64,000 nucleotides of DNA from Artemisia argyi (lineage: Eukaryota; Streptophyta; Magnoliopsida; Asterales; Asteraceae): positions 125,441,796 to 125,505,795 of the forward strand of contig CM060692.1 in assembly GCA_030686995.1 (NCBI GenBank). The letters are read 5' to 3'. Below are positions 33,618-45,120 of this stretch, piece by piece. Under the pieces are notes generated by a model. That model worked only from the letters and a program-made list of their open reading frames with translations, was not told the DNA's origin and searched no databases. The position numbers and the translations under genes were made by a program. How positions within the stretch are numbered: the stretch's first letter is position 1; the number at the start of each line of letters is the position of its first letter.

Positions 33618-36173
33618 TGCGATTCATCACATTCCGTAATATAACGGTGTCTAATTTATCTTGTAGGTTGGAGTCTTATTGAGTATATTCAATCCATACT
33701 CAATTTTCTAACATTGATAACTTTTTGGAAGAAAAGAAGTTATAGTTTTCTTTAGTCAAACAATACAACAAGAGTTTGATTCTCCTAACTGAACATACCA
33801 TAAACATGTCGTATTTCATTAGATTAATATTGTAAGACAATCTAACAATATGTAAGATAAACATATACCTTTTGACTTACCTATTTACCAACTAAGTCAA
33901 CTTAATGGTGAAATAGAATTTTCAAGCCAATCACATGCTTTATAACACAAGTACTTTTGACTAAGTCACTTTATGTCCATGTCTCAACAAGAAGACATAA
34001 ACTGTTATAATCCTACTATACGTTATAGGTCATTTAACAATGACTTCATTTATATGTCTTATTTAAGAAAACATAACAAGTTAATGTTTTACTTTATATT
34101 ATTATAAGTCTTGTAACAATTAAAAGACTTCATGTTTATAAGAAAATATAAAACTGTATAACTAAAGTAATCATAAACACCACCTCTTGGTTTCATATAG
34201 TAATTTCAAGTTAATTTATTGCTTCATTTATTTATATTATTCCTAGAATACATAAATATCTAAATTGAAGTAGTACTAGATTACTTCATTTATTCATGTC
34301 ATTCCAAGAATACTTATTAAAATTGAACTAGTCTTATGTTATCATCTTGACACATGTTCTAAATAAGATAACCTTACATTTAAGTATATGAGTCCTATTA
34401 GAACATTAGTCTCTTACCTTGCGGTCAAGAGAATCCATCAATCATATAAATATGTGTTGTACCTTCCACACAATAAATATTTCTCCCACTTGTGCATGGA
34501 ACAATCATCATGTAGCAAATAAACAACACGACACGCTTTAGTTTATGTGAACAATATGATTGTGTCATTGATATTAGCATAACAAGTAGATGTAGGACTT
34601 CATTGTCTAGTAAGGAAACACACATGACTATCCTTAAGAACATAAGTGTCTAAAATTGGAAAGTAATTATCTAGAGACATTCTAGAGCTAATATGGGTTA
34701 CTACCAAGATGATAAAGCTTGTAGCTCCTACTGAATTATAAAACGTTACAATAATTCCATATTTAGTAATAAACATAGCTCCCACTGGACTTGACAACAT
34801 TGTAAGTGTTTCATAACCAGTGAAAACAAATAGCGTGCTTTTAACTTTCCTACACCTTTGAAGGCCCATACGTAACAGTTACTTAGACACTAAAAGAGTG
34901 TATTCTACTATGTAGATGATGGACTATCAATCAATGCTATTAACTTGAAAATTGGGCATGCAATTTCTTCCTTAATAGGTCTACCATCCCTTCAATAGTA
35001 TGTAGCAAATTTAAATGGTCAAAACAACTAGATAAAATATGCTAGTTTGTCTTTTACCATTTTGCAGTAATTAGTCTACTTCTAGTTTAATAACTCATTA
35101 AATGTCATACCACATTTTCCAGTTAACCAAATATCATATTTGTTATAAAACAATTCAATCATCAAATGATAGTGATGAAATCTCTATGGAAAATAAGATG
35201 TGCGATTCTCTTAACTATTAAAGTTTGCTATGAGTTATATATTAGAATTAGCAAATTCTAATGTTCCTATCATACTTTTCTGAATCATAAAAAGGAATAG
35301 GGTTGTGTCTCACTCTTATCTCATCGAAAGGAGACTAGGTTTATTCTTTTAGTAAAGTTGATTCTAGCCAAAAACCTCTACGAGTGTAGATGAACTTACT
35401 AATAAAAGAATAACCCACGTTTACGATTTAATGTTGAATTAATACATTTAAAAGAATTAACAAAATTCAATTTTATAATTTTCGATAATTAAATCTTTAA
35501 GAAAATTAAATACCCTTGGTAAATATTCATATAAACCATAGAATTTCCTTAAAGCTAGGTTCCTAATTGAAATAATACCATTACATCAGTTGATCTGCTA
35601 GTAATGATAGTCTTCAACAAGATAATTGTTGAAAAATAATTGACCTAGAACATTAGGGGATTTACAATGGCCAAAAATCTATTTGCAATGTAAACATGTT
35701 TCATCCCATCTTATGGCTTGAGTTAAAGATCTTATTAGTTATCTCAATTAAGTTGTCTAATTTAGAAACTATAATAATTCCATATACAGTCTCACGTAAC
35801 ATGGAGATTTACCTTGTCATTGCAATCTAGTTAAGATCTCACTTAAGCTAAATTGCAACTTCAAGTGTCTCTTATAATTAGATGGCATAAACATAAATTT
35901 TAAAGGGTACTACTTTTAATGTGTGTAATCAAAATATGTACAAAGAAGCATGCACACATCTTCGTATCATAGGTTTAATAAAACTTTGCTTATTAACCAA
36001 TTTCACTAAGATTAAATCAAAAAAGTTTTAATTGAGGTATTGGTTAAACCAATCAAAAAATTACCTTTAATTATCATCCACTATATCGTACTTTTGCATA
36101 AGTCAAAGACTTAATTTTTCGGATAATTACCACAAAGTCGCGCGTGGATTTAAATGTCAATTCACCCTTAAGA
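33618..36173. other. AT-rich sequence, no gene recognised
   Basis: About 2.5 kb without a domain, LTR or repeat that I can name. The minus-strand open stretches at 34425-34869 are short and lack recognisable motifs. It may be the internal part of an old retroelement. Confidence 0.4.
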
Positions 36174-36522
36174 TGTAGGATTTCAAATATCATAACATAC
36201 ACTTGGATTTATGTATGGCCGAATTTAAGAGTTTAGAGAGAGAAAGAATTGGGAGTTCACACACTTAGAGAGAGAAAGTGAAATGTATTAGCTTGTGACC
36301 AAATGAAGCTCCAACCCTCTCCCTTGGTGGGAAGAGAGTATTTATACAAGACACATAAATGCCCCATGTGGACTATAGAGCGGGCTTACAATGGGTAAAG
36401 ACCCGACCTGACTCCATGGTGATACGATATCTAAAGTTAAACTATTAAGCCTACGAGCTACTTAATGATAATAGATACTCGGGGTGACCGAGTCTTTCAT
36501 ATGAATATTTATGTTCCTGACA
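36174..36522 (-). mobile_element. 3' LTR of a truncated Copia-like element
   Basis: 349 bp, TGTAGGATTT to CCTGACA on the plus strand. On the minus strand it starts TGTCAGGAAC directly after the polypurine tract CCCTTAGGGGGAGAT, has GTATAAATA at 36347-36339 as a TATA box, and contains GAGAGAGAAAG stretches. Layout and PPT match element 5 (44691-45120), but only this LTR copy is present. Confidence 0.65.
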
Positions 36523-39500
36523 ATCTCCCCCTAAGGGAGGTCACCCCGAAAATTACAAGTTGAATTCTAGCATTCTTGTACATGAATTTAATCTCCTAGC
36601 TCGTAGTATTTGATTCTTTTAAGTCCACAATCTTTGTAATTCTAGTAGTGATCTTTTGATGATTGTTCCTTTGGCTTGGATGATCTTTGAGGATTCTTTG
36701 AGGTCGTCATCCAACGTACGTCTCCAAGTCATCTTTTTGTACTATCGCCTCCATGTGATGTTGTGACCTTCGGCCCGCTTTCTAGATCATGATATTTAGC
36801 ATAAAAGTTGCGGAAGCAGTATTGAAATTCTTTTAATTATCATGATTTCTTTGATTATGATTACGAAGTGTGAGCATGGGGTGATGAATTGACATCTCTT
36901 CGGAAATTAGCTGCAACCGCCACGGATTCCTACAAACAACACAACAAAACTTCCGACACTTATAGGTTTGGACTTCGAGATCGTAATCAGCATAGTGTGA
37001 AAACTTTCTCTAATCCTTGCCAAGGCCATTCCTGAATCGGATATTCTCGAGATGGCTTGCACAGATACACCAAAGTGTATCAATGATTCAGATGAGTCAC
37101 TGAAGTATACCATAGTATCACTCCCCGACCGTAGACCGTTTAAAACCGCCGCGAACACTAAGCGTAATAAACAAAGAATTACCGAAGTGACCTGTTGTAA
37201 GGGCTGTTTGATGTTTACCCTAGCAGGAATTTCCATTCAATCACTAAGAATTACATTTGTAACTTCTCTCATAAATGTTCTGGCAGATTGCTAGGATCTA
37301 GGTAGGATTCTTAATCGTACAACTGATGTCCTTAATGTTGAACCATCAGTGTAGCAGTATCATGTGTTCCTATGTGATCTTATGATGTATCTCGCGGCTA
37401 TAGACTCGAGAAGTGTAGTTTTGGTAGTCGGAGACTGGAGCGTTGTCTCTTGTTTCAATATCAACATGACTCATAATGAGTAGTCAAAAGATTATGCAGG
37501 GTTCCACGTGAGAATGAAACAAGTCTTTTAAAGAGAACTTGAGTGGCTAGAAGGTTTAGTGCAGTGCCTCACTGGGTCCATGATGACTTGTCTTCAATAT
37601 TGGCGTCACCTTAGAAGCAACAAGTAGCATATGAATTGAACCCGGTTTCTGCTCTAAGGTTGAATATTTGGAGGGCTACTTCTTTTCACCCTTTCTCATT
37701 ACTTTTCTTTTTAATTCTTCAACCCCTTCTTTCTCCTTTCTCATATTACTCCTTTTTTTCTCAATCATAGTTAAGGACTTTCTAATACTAACTATTCAGT
37801 ATTGTCCTTGGTTAGATCCCTCTAGCTTTGGCGGATCATAGGACGGTTTTCCTAACCTTAGTAACTTTATAACTCCATACCTATCCTATGTTGCCATAAC
37901 GAATTCTTTGAAAAATCTCTCAAAGTGTTTATGAGTATGAAACACATTTTGCTAACACTTTGAGAGTTTTGTACTTTTCAAATGCTCCCCCTAAACATGT
38001 GCTCATATGTTTTGAGTGTAAATTTGCACATATTGGGTAGAGTTCGCACTTTTTGAATTGATCGACCTTCAGTGGACATGACCGATTCAAGACACGCTTA
38101 CCTCACTGGTTAGACCAGCTTGAAATTATTACCTGGCCTGGTCAAGTCCACAAAATGTTTCTCGAAACGGTACACTCTACTCAGACAAGTCCTCTTCAAG
38201 ACACGCTTACATCACTAGTTAGACCAGCTTGAAGTTATTACCCGGCCAGGACAAGTCCTTTCAATTAATGACAATTAGTTTTGTTTCCTCAATTCATTGG
38301 TGAAGTCTGAGTCGCGCTCACATGAGATGCCACATCCTTTTTATCATCACAAACCATTTGCCCCCCCTCAATATGTGCATCGATATACGAAAGAGTTTAG
38401 CACAAATGAGAGAGATTACATTTGAGTACAAACAATCACATTTTTATCAGATTTCATATTTCAATCACATTCTCTCCCCTGATCATAAATTTCAAACCTT
38501 TGGTCAGATTCAAACCTTTGGGATCTCAATTGATTTAAGTATGTTAAAAAATATGAGAGAATATTTGGTCTGATTCAGTATATACATTTAAAGGAACATT
38601 ACTATGCTCCCCCTCAATCACTGAGGGAGAATGTTAGTGACAGATTTGATGAGTTTATAAATGATTTGGATTTTAGCGAGAAACTCATAAAAAAATCATA
38701 ATCTGACACGTAACAACACATATTTATTCACTACTTGAAACATACAAAGAACTCATTTGATGATTAAAATTTGAAATCACTCTCCCCCTCAATTTATGAC
38801 CCATTTTTCTATTTAAATTTTTTTATGAAAAATTTGAACCTTTTGTCATAGATAGTGTGAAAAATTTTATGACAAATCTAAGTCCGATTGATTTTCAAAT
38901 ACTTATTTTAAACCACCATTTTAAACGCAAATAATTTTCAGAAGAATCATAGACGGAAAATCATTTGGATACAAAGAAGACTTCTCTTCTTATACTAGAA
39001 ATAAAGCACAGAGGCATACATTAAATCGGGGATGCACGGATATGAAGTAATCTATGCTCGGATGAACTTCTCCCGTTGATAGGAACAACTGTCTTTTTGA
39101 CGACGTGCTTTCCTCATTTTGAAAACCGGGTTGCGTATATGAAGTAATAGCAAGCCATTTAGGCATGTTTTGAAAAAATTTTGAACTTCTGCGCGAACTT
39201 CATTTAAAGACCCGTGTCATTATTGAATGACATTATCTAGGACCGTAAATGTTATCGATACTAGAAGGCATGCCTTGAAAAACTATTTTCGGTATTTTCT
39301 ATTTTTCTAATGTTTATGGTTTTTGTTGGTTTTATATATTTCTATTTACATTTTGGTTTAAGATACGTACAAAATATATTATTCAATTTAAGAAGATGAC
39401 GACATAAATACCGAAGTAAGGATATCGTTTTGTACGTTGTAGAAGTTAGTAGTCAACATCTCTTAAACTTTCACCATCAAAGCTTTCGAGGCTCCTGAAT

Positions 39501-39830
39501 AGTCGTCTGAACTTGAGACTTTTCACTGTGAGGCTTTGATAGATTCCCCCATAACTGACAATTTTCTTTTTGAGCAGTTTCAAAGCTCTCTTTCAAGCTT
39601 ACATTAGTTAAGTGCACAACAAAATTCGTAGCAAACCACATAAAATATTGATGCTACTTTTAAGAATAGTCATCATGATTATCCGTTCGGGGGATCATCA
39701 AATAAATCAACAACGTATCATCTCACACTTGAATAATTCTTCTCGTATTTTTTCCCGCTGAAGGCTGAAGTAATTCATACCTTCCTTGCCAGCTACATGT
39801 TCATGTGCTTGTTGTGCCAATTTGTTCTTA
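36523..39830 (-). mobile_element. Internal 3' part of the truncated Copia-like element
   Basis: No gene seen. From 36523 to about 39150 it is collinear with the 3' noncoding region of element 5 (45121-47496): both have the same motif around GACACGCTTAC/GTTAGACCAGCTTGAA twice, the same CTCCCCCT blocks and the same CACCAAAGT segment. The part equivalent to the coiled-coil ORF is missing or unrecognisable, and no 5' LTR or PBS precedes the next element. The right boundary is approximate. Confidence 0.6.
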
Positions 39831-41662
39831 TTTCCACTGCTTATTTTGGCCTTACATGTTGACTCATCAAACTCATTACACTGAGTCATCAGTGTGAGTA
39901 ACCCAAGTTCACAAGCTCCCTTAGTCTTCATTAGTGGGACCCACTCCGTGATTTTTGGCTTTTTGAGAAGCTTATTAGATCAGCTTATTAGTTCAGTGCT
40001 TATTTAGGGCTTTGGAACTCTTGCCCCTAGCTTATTTTGGTCCACAAGTCAACCTCACCAACACAGTACACTAAGTATGTGGGTGAACAAGCAATTTTCA
40101 CAAGCCCTTGTAGAGCTTAATATTAGACCCCACTCTGTGCTTATTGGCTTTCCGAGTAGCTCACTAGTTTGGCTTATTGACTCAAGTCTCACCTTGGACC
40201 CCTGAACTTATTTGGTGGGCCCCATCAAGGCCTACAATTAGCTCATTTGGCCTGCATAGGTTGTAGGATTTGGAATTGCTTAATTGTGATATCTGGCTTA
40301 TTATGTGTACTTTTCTCTTTTCTTTGGCTTATTTTATACTCATCTCAAATGTCTTTAGCTTATTTCACCCTTGGTTCAGTTTATAGCTTTTGTGATAGCT
40401 TGTTCAACTTAAAAATCCATTTAAGCTTTCAAAAGGCCAACTGTTAAGCCATTAAGCTTCCACAGAGCTTATTTGGAAATTTCAAAAAAGTTGCTTATAA
40501 AAAAATAAGTTATTTTTAGTTGTTAAATACGTTCGCAAAAGGAAAATCAAAAAAATAAATAAAACAGAAAAATTGGTTCTTGTGGGATTTGAACCCTAGA
40601 CCTCTTGGTTCCCAGGCATAAAACCAAACCAAACTTGAGCATCATCTCCCCTAGTGTATACTTAGTGTTTTAGTTTCCCCAACTTTAATTTATAGTGATA
40701 GCTTCTATTTAAGCTATTTTAGCTTATTTGCTTATGTTTCTGCTTTTTCATTAAGCATTTGTTCCTTTTTATAATTTCCTAAGTTCTTGTTACCTTGTAG
40801 CATTTTAATAAAAATTTTCATAATTTTCTATATCCATTTAGTATTTTTAATAATTAATTTTTATTAATAAATCAAAAATAAAATCATTTAATGCTTATTT
40901 ATAAGCACTAGCATCTTTTTATAATTTTCCTAGCTTTTTATAATCATAAAGTATTTTTAGAAAATGTTTCATAATTTTTACTCTTCATTGCTATTTTTTA
41001 TAATTAAAGTAGTTTAACTAGCTTTTAAATAATAATAAGGAAATAAAAAACTAAAATAGCTTATTTATAAGTTTTCAAAACTTTTTATAATTTTGTAGGA
41101 TTTCTATGATGGTTAATTAGTTTTTTTTTTAAAATTCATAATTTTCCAAGCTATTTTAGTATTTTTAATAATTTAGATTAAATTTGTTATTAAATAGTTT
41201 TTAATTAATAATAAATAATTAAAAAATCAAAAAAAAAAAATTCTCTTTTATAAAATTTTCTTTTATTATTAAGTTTGTAAAAAATTAATTATCACCCCCT
41301 TAGGTTTAAATCTGCTTTAATTTCACTTTTTCAAGTACACGTTTACGTTTATTTTTAATTTAAAGTTATGTTTTTACTTTTAAATACGTTTTAGGTTTAT
41401 CTGATTTCCAGTCATTGTTAATATTGTTAATTTACCTTATTTCCATTTATGTATGATTAGTGAAATCAATCCCAATCGTATTCCTGTTACTTTTTCCAAC
41501 TCACTTTATTTCCGAATGTTTTCCAAATACAATTTCAATCCTCGCTGGGAAATAACGACCCGGGAAAACACTGTGCTTACACCGGATCATAAATTGATAA
41601 CTTCTCACTCAGGTTTGACCTGTTGACCACACTTGGTTGACTGGTTAGTCTGGGAGGAGTCA
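39830..41662 (+). mobile_element. 5' LTR of element 4 (truncated)
   Basis: Athila-type LTR in plus orientation, ending GGAGTCA five bases before the PBS. It lacks the U3 half: the TGATGAG start and the promoter cluster found in the other copies are absent, and the left boundary is approximate. Rich in GCTTATT motifs. Contains a direct duplication of about 185 bp (roughly 39857-40042 and 40043-40225). Confidence 0.7.
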
Positions 41663-41667
41663 AATTT

Positions 41668-41687
41668 TGGCGCCACTGCCGGGGAGG
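41668..41687 (+). other. Primer binding site of element 4
   Basis: TGGCGCCACTGCCGGGGAGG, one base different from the PBS of element 2. It follows the LTR end GGAGTCA after AATTT. Confidence 0.8.
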
Positions 41688-41831
41688 TTGTTGCGTGTTT
41701 TAAAAACGTTTAGCTGTTTAGTGATTTTTCAAAACCTCGTTGTAAAAATTTCACCACTTTGTAAATTGTAATCAAAACATCAAAAAAGTCATTAAAACTT
41801 TTCCTAAAGTGTTAAAAACACCAAAAAATAT

Positions 41832-41873
<42 letters not shown>

Positions 41874-42440
41874 AAAAATAAAAAACAACAAAACAAATCG
41901 TGAAGTTAAATTACTTTGATTTCTTTAAGATTACAACTTATACAGGTGGTAAAGGCAAGTTCTGACTTTTAATTGCGAACTGAAAAGAGATCCATTCTTC
42001 TGTTCCGCCACACTACGAGTAGTCTTAAAGGAAACGATTTCGGTTAACGAATCGATTCCAAAAATATTTCCAAAAAGTATTTTTTTTTTTTCACACACAC
42101 CCACAAAAAGCCAAAAACATTTTTGTTTTCTTGTTAATAAATACATAAAAGACATTATCAAGAAACATTCGACAGAATACCTACCAACTGGGGGTATGAA
42201 CATTAATAAATTCCCAAACCAAAGATAAAAACTTGCCTTTGTATCCTTGTGAATTGGTCTACCTTTTTCAAAGAAGTCATTCATATTTTGATTATTGGTT
42301 TAAGTTCTCTGTTGTTTTGCCTCGGTCTTGTTTTAATTGGTTTTGTTTTTAGTACATGTGCATTCGTTCACAAACAAGGCGTAATCGTCAAATAAACGTA
42401 ACTGAATTACGTTGCATTTATTAAAGAACCCGTCATAAAA
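41688..42440 (+). other. 5' leader of element 4 with a run of 38 A
   Basis: No gene seen. The A run at 41833-41870 sits inside the leader; element 1 has only a short A tract at the matching position, so this is a homopolymer expansion and not a poly(A) tail. Confidence 0.7.
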
Positions 42441-43730
42441 ATGGACGACGAGCCCCCATCATCCATCATACCACCAATCCCTCCCAAGGATGAACCAGCT
42501 CCCGATCTCCGAACGATGGAGGAGTTGTGTCAGCCAACCATGCACGGGAGGGGTGGACCTATTCCACCACTCACTATTGGAGCAACGGACTTTGGACTCA
42601 TGCACCATATGATCCAACAAGTCCAGAATTTGTGCCTGTTCCACGGTTTACCCAGTGACGATGCAAACAAGCATCTTGATAAATTACTTACCGTCACCCA
42701 GAGTATGAAGCAGAATGGAGTCACCGAAGACGGCCTTCGCTTATATCTCTTTCCATACTCTCATACTCATCATGCTACTGCCTGGTTTGATAGTCTCTCG
42801 GAGAATTAGATCCATAGTTTTGATGAAATGGTCTCAAAGTTTTTAGCAAAATATTTTCCACCACCCATGGTGACGAAATTGAGAAACGATATCAGCAACT
42901 TTCGACAGCGTCCTGACGATTCCTTATTTGAGGCATGGGAACACTATAAGATTGCATTCGATCATTGTCCTAATCACAATATGCTTCTTGTCACCATCAT
43001 AGATACGTTCTATAATGTTTTGACACTTCAACATCATGACACGATCAATGCTGCTGCTGGTGGGACCTTCATGAATAGGACCCCCGAAGAGTGCTATGAT
43101 CTAATTGAGAACATGACTACCCACCACAATTTTTGGGATTCCTCAGCTGAGAGGAATGATTCATGTAAATCTATCACTCCAGCTTCCAATGAAATAGCTG
43201 CTCTTACCAAGAAGCTTGATGATTTGTCAACTGCGATTTTATGGATACACCAAACAAATTAAAATCATCAAGTTATAGCTGTCAGTCAAAGTTGTGAAAC
43301 ATGTGGCAGTCCACATCCATATACTGAGTGCCCAGCCTCCGGTGGCTTCACTCATGAGAACGGATATGCTGCTCAAGGTTCCTACAACGCGTGGGGTAAC
43401 TCTTACCAACCACAAAGGGACCGTAATCTCTTGAGCTATCGTTCCAACAACTATCTTGGACCACCCGGTTTTAATCAGTCTCAAAACCAAAATGCTCAAA
43501 AGAGGAACCAAAATTTCAATCAGAATCAGAACCAAAATCGAATGAACCAAGGTTTCCATAACCAAGGGAATTTCAATTCTAGTCAAAACCAGGGTTTTCA
43601 AAAACAAGGAAATTTTCAAAGAAATCAAGGTCATGGTAATCAGGGTAATTATCATCAGGGTAATCAGGGTAATTATTTTCAGGGTAATAACAACCAAAAT
43701 CAGGGAAATTTTTAAAACAACCATGTTGAA
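42441..43730 (+). pseudogene. Athila gag (element 4)
   Basis: One continuous frame from ATG 42441. Capsid core with AKYFPPPMVTKLRN and FRQRPDDSLFEAWEHYK, then the zinc knuckle CETCGSPHPYTEC (codons from 43293) and a long Asn/Gln-rich tail with QNQGN and GNYHQGN repeats. In-frame stops: TAG at 42807, TAA at 43260 and TAA at 43713. Comparison with element 1 shows CAA at the last two sites, so these are C-to-T changes. The gag protein packages element RNA. Confidence 0.85.
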
Positions 43731-44690
43731 AAATTTCCTAATCAAACTCAAGCTATTATTCAAACCCAATCATCTTCTGATGAGTTGTTGAAACAATTCA
43801 TGAAATCACAAGAGGAAACAAATCGGTTATTGGTCAGCCAGATCTCTGAACTAAAGAAGTTTTTAAATGATCGACCCTCGGGTTCAGGTACTCTTCCTAG
43901 CAATACGATCGCTAACCCGAGGGGCGATGTCAAGGCGATCACCACCCGAAGTGGAGTCTCAAATAATGGACCCGAATGTGCACCTGAGGTTACTACGGAC
44001 ACGGTACTTCCTACTAATAACGGAGGTACCGACGACGTTCATCCTCAAGTTGTCTCAGTCCCGACCCCCAAACCAAAAGTCATATTTGAAACTCTAAAGA
44101 ATCCCGTAGAAACTCTAAAACCCAACCCCAAGCCTTCGATTCCATATCCTTCACGTTTAACTAATCAAATGCTCCGTGAAAAGGCAAATCATCAAATGGA
44201 AAAAATTTTCCAAATTTTTGAAGACTTACATTTTGATATCAGCGTTGCGGATGCTATTCTTCTGATGCCCAAATTTGCATCAACAATATAAAACTTGTTA
44301 AGCAACAAGGAAAAACTCTTTGATATGGCAAAAACACCTTTAAATGAAAACTGCTCTGCAGTTCTATTGAAACAGCTTCCCGAAAAGCAGGGAGATCCCA
44401 GGAAATTTCTCATTCTTTGCATTTCCCCGGGGATGGTTGAATGTTTTGCCTTGGCCGATCTTCGTGCAAGCATCAACCTAATGCCTCACTCAGACTGGAA
44501 AAAACTCTCTCTTCCTGAACTCACTCCTAGCTGCATGACTTTCGAGCTTGCAGATCGTTCCATATCTCATCCCCTCGGCATTGCTGAGGATGTGTTTGTG
44601 AAAGTAGGAAAGTTCCATTTTCCTGCACATTTCGTGATTGGTGATTTCAATGCAAATCTGAGGGTTCCTCTCATTTTAGGGAGGGGATTT
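43731..44690 (+). pseudogene. Gag-PR linker and protease, first part (element 4)
   Basis: Same frame as gag. Includes the linker (LKQFMKSQEETNRLLVSQ, about 43785), the LLMPKFAST segment, a TAA stop at 44289-44291, and the protease core. The active site reads DLRAS instead of DLGAS (codon 44463), a change that should destroy catalysis. The domain is cut at 44690 inside the final strand by element 5 and continues at 52543. Confidence 0.85.
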
Positions 44691-45120
44691 TGTAAGAACA
44701 TAAATCTATCAACTTTATCACACACAATAGCCTTGGTGACTTGATATGTGAAGTATGTTAGAGAGAGAAAGTAGAGAATGTAGAGAAAGAAAGAAGAGAG
44801 AATATTATTAGAGAAACACACACTTTCACACACAAGCACACACCTCAAATGAGCCTTTGAGGTGTTTATATAGTAAGTTACATCATGCCCTAAAAGGCTT
44901 TCCATGGGCTTTGTCTAATGGGCTTGGTTTACATATTCTAGTAAAGGCTTACATGATATACTTAATAAGTACCAAGTCCATAGCCCAAAATACTTAACTA
45001 TTACAATACTTGTCGACTCAATAATGATCGTCACTTTTAATGCTAACAATCTCCCCCTAAGGGACGATTATTGAGATCTTGATTTGATTAAATAAATGAT
45101 CAACACTTCTAATGCTAACA
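44691..45120 (-). mobile_element. 3' LTR of element 5
   Basis: 430 bp, TGTAAGAACA to AATGCTAACA. TATA box CTATATAAAC on the minus strand (44873-44864). It contains an internal copy of the PPT plus LTR start (about 45043-45066). Confidence 0.85.

Noticed and set aside
34425..34869. Two overlapping minus-strand frames with hydrophobic stretches
   Set aside because: Short, overlapping in different frames, with no motif or splice context.
41833..41870. Poly(A) tail of a retroposed transcript
   Set aside because: The run is inside the element 4 leader, flanked on both sides by sequence collinear with the element 1 leader.
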